Positions 15,837 to 23,260 of a stretch of DNA of 64,000 nucleotides are shown here, piece by piece. The notes beneath the pieces were generated by a model. The model saw nothing but the letters and a program-made list of their open reading frames with translations, was not told the DNA's origin and ran no database searches. A program made the translations under genes and the position numbers. Where the stretch lies: the NCBI GenBank assembly GCA_964291545.2, contig OZ219859.1:1-64000 (forward strand), written 5' to 3'. This stretch comes from G963667675 sp964291545 (lineage in GTDB: Bacteria; Chloroflexota; Dehalococcoidia; Lucifugimonadales; UBA3495). Every line of letters starts with the position of its first letter. Within the stretch, counting starts at the first letter, position 1.

Positions 15837-16352
15837 CTAGGCCCGAGATGGACCGCGTACCCTCAGCGGCCGTTGCCTCAGCAGAAGCAGAATGCCGATC
15901 AATACCGCTGTATTGACGGCGATCCACTCATACCATGCATGGGCTATATCCGACATCGCCAGCGTCCAGTTCATGAGACCCAACATTGCCAGGCATGAGA
16001 TTGCCACCGGAGACGGCCTCATGTTGCCGACAGAGTCGCTTCCACGCTTCAGACACCCGTCCAGTGCAGTAGGGACCTGCTGCCCGGCCCACACAACATC
16101 ATCCAGCGACCCCAAGATCATCCGGGCCAATAGGTGCAGGATCGTCCTGACTGGAGCAATTCCTTCCTCGCGGCCCAATGCAATCTGGTCATGCAGGTCA
16201 GAAAGGATCTCCGCCCGCCTCGCCTCTCGTTCGCTTCTCGGAGAAGCCAAGCTGTATAGCCATGTCCAACTCGATACGACGAGTTTGGCCGCCTCTAATG
16301 CCTGGTGGTGGATTAGCGTTTCCACCCAAGGCTTCTGATGCGCGGGCATCAT
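15837..16352 (-). CDS. PadR-associated membrane protein, probably truncated
   Basis: The 171-residue product has a cytoplasmic N-terminal part with ERREARRAEILSDLHDQ-like character (actual SEREARRAEILSDLHDQIAL). This resembles the prefix domain found on membrane proteins paired with PadR regulators. Two hydrophobic segments follow (MLGLMNWTLAMSDIAHAW, IAVNTAVLIGILLLL). Its start overlaps the PadR stop by 4 bp (ATGA). The frame continues uninterrupted past its TAG, so the protein is likely shortened. Confidence 0.65.
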   Translation of the reverse strand: MMPAHQKPWVETLIHHQALEAAKLVVSSWTWLYSLASPRSEREARRAEILSDLHDQIALGREEGIAPVRTILHLLARMILGSLDDVVWAGQQVPTALDGCLKRGSDSVGNMRPSPVAISCLAMLGLMNWTLAMSDIAHAWYEWIAVNTAVLIGILLLLRQRPLRVRGPSRA

Positions 16353-16699
16353 GACGTAGTCTCCCAGGTCAACCGGGCCTCATTGACGGGAACCGATAGA
16401 TGCGCGAGTTCAACTGTCGGAGTGCCGGTGAGTTGGTACAGCTTGCGGCGAGGACGGCTCTCTTCGGCTGCCAACATGGGGTCTTCCCAAGTGCTTTGCA
16501 GGAATCCCTGCTTTTCGAGCCTGGCCAATGCCCGGTAGAGGGTCCCGTGGCCGGTCAGAAGGCGTGCGCCCTCTCGGCCCCTGATTTCCTTGGCGATGCG
16601 GAAACCGTGGAACTGCTCCACACCCCGGCCGCGAAGATGCATCGCGGCGGCGAGGATGGTTCTCTCGAGCGGTATAAGTTGGCCCGCCTTTCTTCTCAT
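16349..16699 (-). CDS. PadR-family transcriptional regulator
   Basis: The 116-residue winged-helix protein contains ILAAAMHLRGRGVEQFHGFR and GHGTLYRALARLEKQGFL, the recognition-helix region of PadR, followed by RRKLYQLTG, the wing. PadR proteins repress an adjacent membrane-protein gene in response to stress or small molecules. The membrane-protein gene overlaps by 4 bp, as expected. A promoter at 16706-16735 places transcription almost at the ATG, so the mRNA is probably leaderless. Confidence 0.85.
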   Translation of the reverse strand: MRRKAGQLIPLERTILAAAMHLRGRGVEQFHGFRIAKEIRGREGARLLTGHGTLYRALARLEKQGFLQSTWEDPMLAAEESRPRRKLYQLTGTPTVELAHLSVPVNEARLTWETTS

Positions 16700-16705
16700 G
16701 AAACG

Positions 16706-16735
16706 ATTATATGCAGATATATGCGCAAATGTCTA
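16706..16735 (-). promoter_or_regulatory. Promoter of the padR operon, probably leaderless
   Basis: On the minus strand TAGACA (16735-16730), an 18-nt spacer and a perfect TATAAT (16711-16706) precede the ATG at 16699 by only 6 nt. Two ATATGC/GCATAT units overlap the spacer and could be the PadR operator. Confidence 0.65.
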
Positions 16736-17104
16736 GTGTGGATTGTCAGCGACATCCGAACGTCGGGTGAGGGAAAGTGCCTTAAGAGATTTAAGATGGT
16801 ATTAGGTCGCTTGATCAAGCGGGGGATCTGTTAGGCTCCGTTTGCTTGGGGTGGTAACCCTTGGGCCATCTGTGGTACATACGCTAAGAGCAAACGGAAC
16901 CGGATATTGGAAAGCGTGGGTCAGGCGAGATGAAGCTCCCGGTGACCCTGCACGGCCGGGGGCTTGCGGAGCAGGGTCTAAAGGAGAACTGGGTGGAGTT
17001 GAAAACGGGCGGTGGCAGTGGTTGGTAGTGTCGCCCCTTAAGTGGCATAAGATGCGGCATAAGACCCGCTTTTACGCCGTAGCTAATTCGTATCTGACGA
17101 GGCG
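16736..17104. other. 369-bp gap without a supported gene
   Basis: It lies between the PadR promoter and the 3' end of tRNA-Met. Plus-strand frames are short and lack family features. This is where an element integrated at the tRNA 3' end would abut, but I found no direct repeat of the tRNA end here. Confidence 0.4.
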
Positions 17105-17176
17105 TGGCAACGACTGGATTCGAACCAGTGACCTAGCGCTTATGAAGCGCCCGCTCTGCCGCTGAGCTACGTTGCC
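17105..17176 (-). tRNA. tRNA-Met (CAT)
   Basis: The minus strand folds as a complete tRNA. The acceptor GGCAACG/CGTTGCC is perfect, with D stem GCTC/GAGC and T stem ACTGG/CCAGT with TTCGAAT. The anticodon loop TTCATAA carries CAT. CCA is not encoded. The discriminator is A. Elongator Met is most likely; a lysidine-modified tRNA-Ile cannot be excluded by the anticodon alone. Confidence 0.93.
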
Positions 17177-17290
17177 ACCCAGGAACTCGCCGGCCAGCCG
17201 CCAGGCGCAGTTCCTACGACGGTAATGGTAATGTTGGGTTTGAAAGGCTGTCAATTGGGAGGGGCGCTTCGATTGCCCTGAGGACAGGCC

Positions 17291-17339
17291 CCGGCTGTCC
17301 GTTCCCCCTTCGAGAGCCTCAGGACGAACGGACAGCCGG
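17291..17339. repeat. 14-bp perfect inverted repeat
   Basis: CCGGCTGTCCGTTC (17291-17304) is the exact reverse complement of 17326-17339. The sequence between includes CCCTTCGAGAGCCTCAGGA, which is related to repeat material at about 21981-22009. It lies downstream of moaC on that gene's strand. Confidence 0.7.
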
Positions 17340-17415
17340 GTTGAGTGCAGACGGACGGGGTGGAGAGGGCGTAGGACGAACGGACAGCCTAGTTGGGTGC
17401 AGACGGACGTGGTGG
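17321..17415. repeat. Two tandem units of about 43 bp, period 52
   Basis: AGGACGAACGGACAGCC and the following TTGxGTGCAGACGGACG at 17321-17363 recur at 17373-17415 with a few differences. No gene is present in this gap (17177-17459). Confidence 0.65.
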
Positions 17416-17459
17416 GACGAGGTGGGAATGGCGCGGAAACGAGCAGCGGGCGGGGGCTG

Positions 17460-18005
17460 TTAATCCAGGGTGAGGTCGCCGCTTTGGCCGCCGCTCTTGC
17501 GGAGGAGGCGGACTGCCTCGATGCGGATGCCGCGGTCGGCGGACTTGCACATGTCGTAGACGGTCAGGGCGGCCACCGACACCGCGGTCAGGGCCTCCAT
17601 TTCCACGCCGGTCTTGGCGGAGGTGCTGACGGTGGCGGTGACGTTTACGCGGCTTTGCTGGGGGTCGAGTTCGAGTTGGACCTCGACGCGGTTCAAGGGC
17701 AGGGGATGACATAAGGGGATCAGGTCGGACGTGCGCTTGGCGCCCATGATTCCGGCCAATTGGGCCACCGTTAGCACGTCGCCTTTCTTGTTCAAGCCTT
17801 GCTGTATCAGTCTCACGGTCTCGGGAGAGACGGACAGGTATCCTGTCGCGGTCGCCTGGCGGTCGGTGACCGGCTTGGAGCCGACGTCGACCATGCGGGC
17901 GCTGCCTTCCTGGTCCAGGTGGGTGAGGGAGGGCGAATCGCCTGTATTCCTGTCTGCTTGCGCCAATGCTGCTAACCTATCACAGGTTGCCGTTGTAACC
18001 GGCAT
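17460..18005 (-). CDS. moaC: Cyclic pyranopterin monophosphate synthase MoaC
   Basis: MoaC converts the MoaA product to cyclic pyranopterin monophosphate in molybdenum cofactor synthesis. The 181-residue product contains SARMVDVGSK, GIMGAKRTSDLIPLCHPLPL and KTGVEMEALTAVSVAALTVYDMCKS, all signature regions with the conserved His and Lys residues. The annotated ATG overlaps rnhA by 26 bp and gives about 15 extra residues. A TTG at 17966 would fit usual family length better. It is in a run with rnhA and moaA. Confidence 0.93.
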   Translation of the reverse strand: MPVTTATCDRLAALAQADRNTGDSPSLTHLDQEGSARMVDVGSKPVTDRQATATGYLSVSPETVRLIQQGLNKKGDVLTVAQLAGIMGAKRTSDLIPLCHPLPLNRVEVQLELDPQQSRVNVTATVSTSAKTGVEMEALTAVSVAALTVYDMCKSADRGIRIEAVRLLRKSGGQSGDLTLD

Positions 18006-18462
18006 CTATGCGGAGGTCACTATTTTGGGCTGCCGCCAGAGCCAACTCGTCACACCGTTCATTTTCGGGGACGCCAGCGTGACCAGGAACCCATTTGAAT
18101 TCAACCTCATGGTTCTCGGCAAGGTCCAAGAGCCGTTGCCAAAGGTCCGGATTTATCGCCTTGTCTCGCTTGTTGCGCTTCCATCCGTTGGCCCGCCATT
18201 TCTTCGCCCACCCTTTCTCAATGCCATTGACCACGTACATGGAATCGCTGTAAAGAGTTACGCGACATTTCTCCTTAAGGGCCTCAAGCCCTGAGATGGC
18301 GGCCAACAACTCCATGCGGTTGTTCGTAGTTTCTTTGAAGCCACCCGCTAGTTCCCTCCGTTGGTTTCCGTAGATTAAAACTACGCCATATCCCCCTGGG
18401 CCTGGGTTATTCAGACAAGAGCCGTCGGTATAGACCGTAATTTGCTTCAGTACGTCACGCAT
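17980..18462 (-). CDS. rnhA: Ribonuclease HI
   Basis: The 160-residue enzyme cleaves RNA in RNA-DNA hybrids. The catalytic acids are all visible: Asp in YTDGSC, Glu in NRMELLAA, Asp in LYSDSMYV and Asp in ENERCDELA. The basic protrusion WRANGWKRNKRDKAI, which handles the substrate, is present. Its length and motif order match E. coli RNase HI. It lies 48 bp downstream of moaA, between the two moa genes. Confidence 0.95.
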   Translation of the reverse strand: MRDVLKQITVYTDGSCLNNPGPGGYGVVLIYGNQRRELAGGFKETTNNRMELLAAISGLEALKEKCRVTLYSDSMYVVNGIEKGWAKKWRANGWKRNKRDKAINPDLWQRLLDLAENHEVEFKWVPGHAGVPENERCDELALAAAQNSDLRIDAGYNGNL

Positions 18463-18510
18463 GGTTTAGGCATCAAGATGCAACAGGCCGTTTAACGTGC
18501 CCGTCGCCAA

Positions 18511-19524
18511 TTAGCCGCCAATCTGGTACATCTCCACTTTTGGCGGGGCGTTTTGCACCGCGGCGAGCTCGGCGCGCTCCTCGGAGTAACGGTCTGTGCG
18601 GTTGCCCCAGACCCGGGCGATCAGGTCGCGCAGTTCGTCGTCGCCGGCCCCGGAACGCATAGGGTCGCGGAGGTTGATGCCGGCGCTGGCGAACAGGCAG
18701 GTGTAGAGCACGCCGTCGGTGGAAAGACGGGAGCGGGTGCAATCGCCGCAAAACGGCTGGGAGACCGACGAAATGACGCCTATTTCGCCCTGGCCGTCCA
18801 CGTAGCGGTAGCGCTTGGCCACCTCTCCACGGTAGTCGCTTTCTATCGGTTCTAGGGGCAGTTCGGCATCGATGCGCCGGATGATTTCCGCGGCGGGGAC
18901 GACCTCTTCCCACTTCCAGCCGTTGCGGTTGCCCACGTCCATGTATTCGATAAACCGCAGGATGTGGCCCGTTCCCTTGAAGTGGCGGGCCAGGTCCACG
19001 ACGGTGTGGTCGTTGACCCCTTTCTGGACGACGGCGTTGATTTTGACGGGGGACAGGCCAACTTCGGCGGCTTTGTCGATGCCCTGGAGGACCCGGCGAT
19101 GCGAGAAGTTGCGCCCGTTCATCTGCTTGAAAATCTCGTCGTCCAAAGAGTCCAGGCTGACGGTAATCCGGGCCAGGCCGGCGTCCTTCAGCGACTGGGC
19201 CTGCCGCGCCAAGAGATAGCCGTTGGTGGTGAGGGTCAGGTCGGCGGCGCCCGGGATGGCGGCCAGCAGGGAGACCAGCTTGGGCAGGTCGGTGCGCAGC
19301 AGGGGCTCGCCCCCGGTGATGCGGAGCTTGTTGACGCCAAGGTCGACGAAAATGCGGGCCAGCCGGGCGATTTCCTCGAAGGTGAGGATTTCTTCTTTGG
19401 GGAGGAACTGGTAGCTCTCGCCGAAGATTTCGGCGGGCATGCAATAGGGGCACCGGAAGTTGCACCGGTCGGTTACGGATATACGCAGGTCCCGCAGGGG
19501 CCTGCCGAATTTGTCCAGGGTCAT
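18511..19524 (-). CDS. moaA: GTP 3',8-cyclase MoaA
   Basis: MoaA is the radical-SAM enzyme that starts molybdenum cofactor synthesis from GTP. The 337-residue product has the N-terminal CNFRCPYCMP cluster and GGEPLLR. The second, C-terminal [4Fe-4S] cluster is in FCGDCTRSRLSTDG...YTCLF. It ends in Gly-Gly (MYQIGG), the conserved tail needed for activity. It heads the moaA-rnhA-moaC run. Confidence 0.95.
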   Translation of the reverse strand: MTLDKFGRPLRDLRISVTDRCNFRCPYCMPAEIFGESYQFLPKEEILTFEEIARLARIFVDLGVNKLRITGGEPLLRTDLPKLVSLLAAIPGAADLTLTTNGYLLARQAQSLKDAGLARITVSLDSLDDEIFKQMNGRNFSHRRVLQGIDKAAEVGLSPVKINAVVQKGVNDHTVVDLARHFKGTGHILRFIEYMDVGNRNGWKWEEVVPAAEIIRRIDAELPLEPIESDYRGEVAKRYRYVDGQGEIGVISSVSQPFCGDCTRSRLSTDGVLYTCLFASAGINLRDPMRSGAGDDELRDLIARVWGNRTDRYSEERAELAAVQNAPPKVEMYQIGG

Positions 19525-19586
19525 TGGAGTAGCTTATCTGTGATTGTCATAGTCGTTTGGCTGCCGCTCGGTCGCTCGCGGGCATC

Positions 19587-20345
19587 TTAGTGAGACTCGT
19601 GCCATCTATGGAGCAGGGCCACGGCTTTTTGGGCCGCCTGGGAGCGGTGACTGATGCGGTTCTTCTCTTCCATGGGGAGTTGGGCCATGGTCAGGCCGTA
19701 GAATGGGAGGTAGAAGACCGGGTCGTAGCCGAACCCGTTGTTGCCCATAGGCTCATATTGTATCACTCCCTCGACGGAGCCCTCCAAGAGGGTTAGTTCG
19801 GACGCCGGGTTTTTGTCTTGGTGACTCGGGGTGGTAACGGTTTGGGTAGGGGCTTGCACAGATTTGTCGCGCTGGCGGCTAGGGATTTTAGATTCTTCGT
19901 CGCTGCGCTTCTCGGAATGACAGGGGGTAGGAGGGTTGGCGACGGCAATGACGCAGCGGAAGCGGGCGGTGCGGCGGTCCCAGGGGATGCCGTCCAGATT
20001 GCTTAGGAGCAGGGTGACCCTGTCCTGGTCGGATAGGTTCTTTGCCACCGCTTTGTCGACGATGTCTTCGCCGTAGCGGGCTGAGCGGATGCCGGGCGCT
20101 CCGTCCAAGGCGTCGACCTCCAGACCGGAGTCGTCGGCCAGGGTCAGGAGCCCGCTCGCGGCGGCGTATGCTTGGGCCTTGAGGAGGGCGTTGTCTTCAA
20201 ACGTATCGCCCGTCTCTTCGACCTCTTCGGTTATGCCCGCGTCGGAAAGGGAGACCAAATCAAAGGGCGCGTCCCCCAAGAGGGCGCGGTATTCCCGGAT
20301 CTTGCCGGGGTTGTGGGTGGCGATTAGGAGTTTGGGGAGGGGCAT
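19587..20345 (-). CDS. rdgB: XTP/dITP diphosphatase with repeat-derived insertion
   Basis: RdgB (HAM1) hydrolyses deaminated purine triphosphates. The substrate loop ATHNPGK, FEDNALLKA, DDSGLEVDAL and SARYGEDIVD are present, as are GFGYDPVFYLP and NRISHRSQA. The product is 252 residues instead of about 200. The excess is residues 138-183, between RFRCVIAVANP and LTLLEGSVEG, and includes CHSEKRSDEES, the translation of the dispersed palindromic repeat. The frame is kept open, so the enzyme may tolerate the surface loop. Confidence 0.9.
   Translation of the reverse strand: MPLPKLLIATHNPGKIREYRALLGDAPFDLVSLSDAGITEEVEETGDTFEDNALLKAQAYAAASGLLTLADDSGLEVDALDGAPGIRSARYGEDIVDKAVAKNLSDQDRVTLLLSNLDGIPWDRRTARFRCVIAVANPPTPCHSEKRSDEESKIPSRQRDKSVQAPTQTVTTPSHQDKNPASELTLLEGSVEGVIQYEPMGNNGFGYDPVFYLPFYGLTMAQLPMEEKNRISHRSQAAQKAVALLHRWHESH
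19797..19934 (-). repeat. In-frame insertion inside rdgB containing the dispersed repeat
   Basis: These 138 bp encode the extra 46 residues of RdgB. Bases 19891-19927 are a copy of the repeat found at 20662, 21868, 23209 and 41545 (core TCGTCGCTGCGCT, CGGAATGACAGGGGG). Confidence 0.75.
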
Positions 20346-20689
20346 TTATCGAATAATTGGCGGGTTTTCACGAAAGGGCGAGAGATTTTTTTGCCCCTAC
20401 GTGGTGGGGGGCGCAGGGGTTTTCGGCTTCCGGTTGGCCTTCCGGCTGCCTGGAGGACTCTTTTTTCCTGTGACTTTTTGAGCCATTTAGGGCCATTGGC
20501 TTGGGCGGCGACGCTATGGACTTGGTGGGCGTCGATTGCAGCCTAATGACATGATAGGGAGGGGGGCACAACGGCGCAAGGGCCATGTGTCAGTAGATTG
20601 GATTGGTGGGACTGCGGCGCGGCGTAAAGGGTCTTGGGGGTGTCTCCGGGTAAAGACTTGAGATTCCTCGTCGCTGCGCTCGTCGGAAT
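20346..20689. other. 344-bp gap with half a dispersed repeat
   Basis: No gene is supported. The right end, 20662-20689, is the left half of a dispersed repeat whose other half continues at 21737 after the IS481-family insertion. Confidence 0.6.
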
Positions 20690-21736
20690 TGTAGATGTCA
20701 GATAATTCGTTGACAGAATAGCATGGGACAAATAGCTATTCTGGAGGCGAGGATGCGTAACAACAGCAATGACCGTACAGTGGAACGAAACTATGTCCAG
20801 AAGTGGCGGTTTCTCATCCGGGAGTACCAACAAGTCAAGGCGAAGGAACACCCCAGGTTCCGCTTCGTCCAGGACTTCTACAACTTCCACGGCACCAACC
20901 GACAGACCTTTGCCAAGTATTACAACCGCTACAAGCAAGATGGTAGTGACCTAGCTCTACTGCCTCTCAAGCGCGGCCCCAGGTGGAAGAGCCGCCGCAC
21001 GCTGCCTTTCATAGAGGAGAAGGTGCTGGAGCTAAGGCGTAAAGGTATAAATCGGTATGAGATATATGCGATACTCCAGCCGGTACTGAAGTCCCGCACT
21101 CCTGCGCCATCCACCATCTACGCTATCAGCCGGCGTCATAACCTAAACAAGTTGACCAAACCCATGGAACAGTCCAAAAGAAGGATCATCAAGGCCAGGG
21201 CAGGAGAGTTGGGGCATCTGGACTGCCACCATCTGAGCAAGGACCTGATCCTGGGCGCCAGACAGCGCTACTACCTGGTGTCTCTGCTGGACTCCTGCAC
21301 CCGCCTGGCCTGGGCGGAGGTGGTGGAGGACATAAAGAGCCTGAGCGTGATGTTCGCCGCCCTAAAGAGCATCAACTTGCTGAATGCCGAGTACGGGGTG
21401 CGCTTTGAGGCCATACTCACCGACAATGGCCCTGAGGTGGCCACCCACAAGAGTAAGGAGCAGCATCCCTTCGAGAGGATGCTAATGGAGCTGGGGATCA
21501 AGCACCGCTACACCAGGCCCTACAGACCCCAGACCAATGGCAAGGTCGAGCGCTTCTGGCGGACCCTCAACGAAGACCTCTTGGAAGGGACCACCTTCGA
21601 GTCCTTGGACGAGCTGAGGGATGAACTGATGCAGTACCTCCTCTACTACAACACCGAGAGACCCCACCAGGGCCTTGGAGGCAACACTCCACTGCAAACC
21701 TTGCAAAATCTGTCAATGAATTAGCTAACACATACA
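20690..21736 (+). mobile_element. IS481-family insertion sequence, copy 1 (1,047 bp)
   Basis: The element begins TGTAGATGTCAGATAATTCG and ends ...AGCTAACACATACA. The imperfect terminal inverted repeats share TGTxxxTGT...TAATTCxTTGACAG. It is flanked by a 5-bp direct repeat GGAAT (20685-20689 and 21737-21741). It carries one transposase gene and is identical in length to the copy at 23261-24307. Confidence 0.9.
20723..21724 (+). CDS. IS481-family transposase
   Basis: The 333-residue protein has an N-terminal helix-turn-helix region (TNRQTFAKYYNRYKQDG) and an rve integrase core. The catalytic acids fall in GHLDCHHLSKD, ILTDNGPEVA and NGKVERFWRTLNEDLL, followed by YNTERPHQGLGGNTPLQ. Both copies in the window encode the same sequence, which implies recent transposition. 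Confidence 0.95.
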   Translation: MGQIAILEARMRNNSNDRTVERNYVQKWRFLIREYQQVKAKEHPRFRFVQDFYNFHGTNRQTFAKYYNRYKQDGSDLALLPLKRGPRWKSRRTLPFIEEKVLELRRKGINRYEIYAILQPVLKSRTPAPSTIYAISRRHNLNKLTKPMEQSKRRIIKARAGELGHLDCHHLSKDLILGARQRYYLVSLLDSCTRLAWAEVVEDIKSLSVMFAALKSINLLNAEYGVRFEAILTDNGPEVATHKSKEQHPFERMLMELGIKHRYTRPYRPQTNGKVERFWRTLNEDLLEGTTFESLDELRDELMQYLLYYNTERPHQGLGGNTPLQTLQNLSMN

Positions 21737-21749
21737 GGAATGACAGGGG
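21737..21749. repeat. Right half of a dispersed repeat split by IS481 copy 1
   Basis: GGAATGACAGGGG directly follows the IS right end and completes the repeat half at 20662-20689, with GGAAT duplicated by the insertion. Confidence 0.7.
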
Positions 21750-21791
21750 GCTGCCACGGTAGCCCTAGCGAAGGTGAGACCAACGGGCAGG

Positions 21792-21816
21792 CCCTTCGAT
21801 TTCCCTCAGGGCGAAC
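21792..21816. repeat. Second repeat family, 25-bp copy (reverse orientation)
   Basis: The 25 bp here (CCCTTCGATTTCCCTCAGGG and five more) are the exact reverse complement of 60632-60656. Both lie outside genes. Confidence 0.7.
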
Positions 21817-21867
21817 GGAGTGGGTTGGTGGGGTGGACCCTTGATGTCCTTCAGGGCAGGGACTTGA

Positions 21868-21904
21868 GATTCCTCGTCGCTGCGCTCGTCGGAATGACAG
21901 GGGG
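21868..21904. repeat. Dispersed palindromic repeat, intact copy
   Basis: GATTCCTCGTCGCTGCGCTC followed by GTCGGAATGACAGGGG. Together with its left flank from about 21810 it is near-identical to 23151-23243 on the other side of the IS110 gene. Confidence 0.8.
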
Positions 21905-22024
21905 TGTGGGCCTTGGAAAGGGCAGTGGCGGGCACCGTCACCCTGGCGATGGCTGGAGCCAGGGCAGGCCATTCGATTTCCCCCTTCGAGAACCTCAGGA
22001 CAGGCTCAGCAACTGTCTTGAATG

Positions 22025-22975
22025 TCAAGAGCATTGAGCAACAGGGTTCCAATGGCGATTATGCTTGACCATGACGTTGAGTATGGTGAGCAGCTTGCGC
22101 ATGCAGGCGGTGAGGGCGACTTTCTTGGGTTTGCCGGCATCGCACAGACGCTGGTAAAAGGCTCGCAGGACCGGATTGTACCGGGTGGCCACCAAGGTTG
22201 CCATGTAGAGAGCGGCCCGCACCCGGCTGCGGCCGCCCCACACTTTGCGCTTTCCCCTGAGGGATCCGCTGTCACGGTTGAAGGGCGCCACTCCCACCAA
22301 AGCAGCTATCTCACCACGGTTCAAGGCACCCAGTTCGGGCAGGTCGGACAACAGCGTCATGGATAGGACCGGCCCCACACCTGGAGTGCTTCTAAGCAAC
22401 TGGTCTTTGTCCTTCCACATGGGGGAAGAACGGATGAAGTCTCCCAAGTCCTGGTCCATTGCCCCCAGATTCTCTTCCAGCCAAAGGATGTGTTCCTTGA
22501 CCTTGGGGCGTATACGCCTGGTGGCAGTCTTGAAACGATTCTTCTCTGCGGTGATCATCTCTACCAGTTGGCGCCTTCGGGCGACCAGAGCCTTCAATTC
22601 CTGGGTGTCGGTATTGGGCAGTGGTCTGGAGGCTGGATGCATGGCCTGGGCAAAATGGGCCAGGGCGTGGGCGTCCAGGGCATCGGTTTTGGCCAGTTTC
22701 CCGGCAGCGCGGGCGAAGTCCCGCACCTGCCTGGGATTAACTACTGCAATAGCCAGGTGGGAGCTGGCCAATTCTCCCGCTAGGGCCATTTCCATTCCAC
22801 CGGTAGCTTCCAGCACCACCAACCGGGGAGCCAATTCCCCAAGACGTTCCACCAGCCGGCTGATCCCCCGAGAGTCGTGGGAGACCTGCCAGGCCTCACC
22901 GGTAGGCCGCACCGCCACATCCAAGCGGTCCTTGGATACATCGATGCCAACAAACAACGAGGACTCTTCCTTCAT
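22025..22975 (-). CDS. IS110-family transposase
   Basis: The 316-residue protein has the N-terminal DEDD RuvC-like domain (FVGIDVSKDRLDVAVRP, VVLEATGGMEMAL, KTDALDAHALAHF). The C-terminal transposase_20 domain (LLRSTPGVGPVLSMTLLSDL, NRGEIAALVGVAPFNRDSG) carries the catalytic serine region. The ATG at 22975 follows GGAGGAGGTGTATGC; an upstream in-frame ATG at 23137 would lack a site. IS110 elements use a structured non-coding 'bridge' RNA from their flanking DNA. The 170-bp 5' leader (22976-23150) is where it would be expected; I did not fold it. Confidence 0.93.
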   Translation of the reverse strand: MKEESSLFVGIDVSKDRLDVAVRPTGEAWQVSHDSRGISRLVERLGELAPRLVVLEATGGMEMALAGELASSHLAIAVVNPRQVRDFARAAGKLAKTDALDAHALAHFAQAMHPASRPLPNTDTQELKALVARRRQLVEMITAEKNRFKTATRRIRPKVKEHILWLEENLGAMDQDLGDFIRSSPMWKDKDQLLRSTPGVGPVLSMTLLSDLPELGALNRGEIAALVGVAPFNRDSGSLRGKRKVWGGRSRVRAALYMATLVATRYNPVLRAFYQRLCDAGKPKKVALTACMRKLLTILNVMVKHNRHWNPVAQCS

Positions 22976-23208
22976 GCATACACCTCCTCCAAAGATGTTC
23001 ACTCCGACTCTGGCCCATCCTTGCCTAATTCGGGCTCCACGCCCGTTCAACTGTTCGGGCTCCGAGCAGGCAGGACGTGACGACCCTGCTGAGCCACGGT
23101 CTTCAAGACCGAGGACGAAACGGTCTATCACGTCCATGTTTAAGATACAAGGGCGAACGGAGGGGGTTGGTGCGGTGGACCCTTGATGTCCTTCAGGTAA
23201 GGACTTGA

Positions 23209-23243
23209 GATTCCTCGTCGCTGCGCTCGTCGGAATGACAGGG
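23209..23243. repeat. Dispersed palindromic repeat, copy right of IS110
   Basis: This copy has the same core as 21868-21904. The preceding 58 bp (23151-23208) also match 21810-21867, so a block of about 95 bp is duplicated around the IS110 gene. Confidence 0.8.
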
Positions 23244-23260
23244 TGTGTGGGCGTCGGAAT

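Noticed and set aside
16842..17165. 107-residue plus-strand frame ending in the tRNA
   Set aside because: It runs through tRNA-Met and lacks a ribosome-binding site or motif.
17100..17180. Direct repeat of the tRNA-Met 3' end as an attachment site for the left island
   Set aside because: I searched the island side by eye and found no second copy of the T-arm/acceptor sequence in the window.
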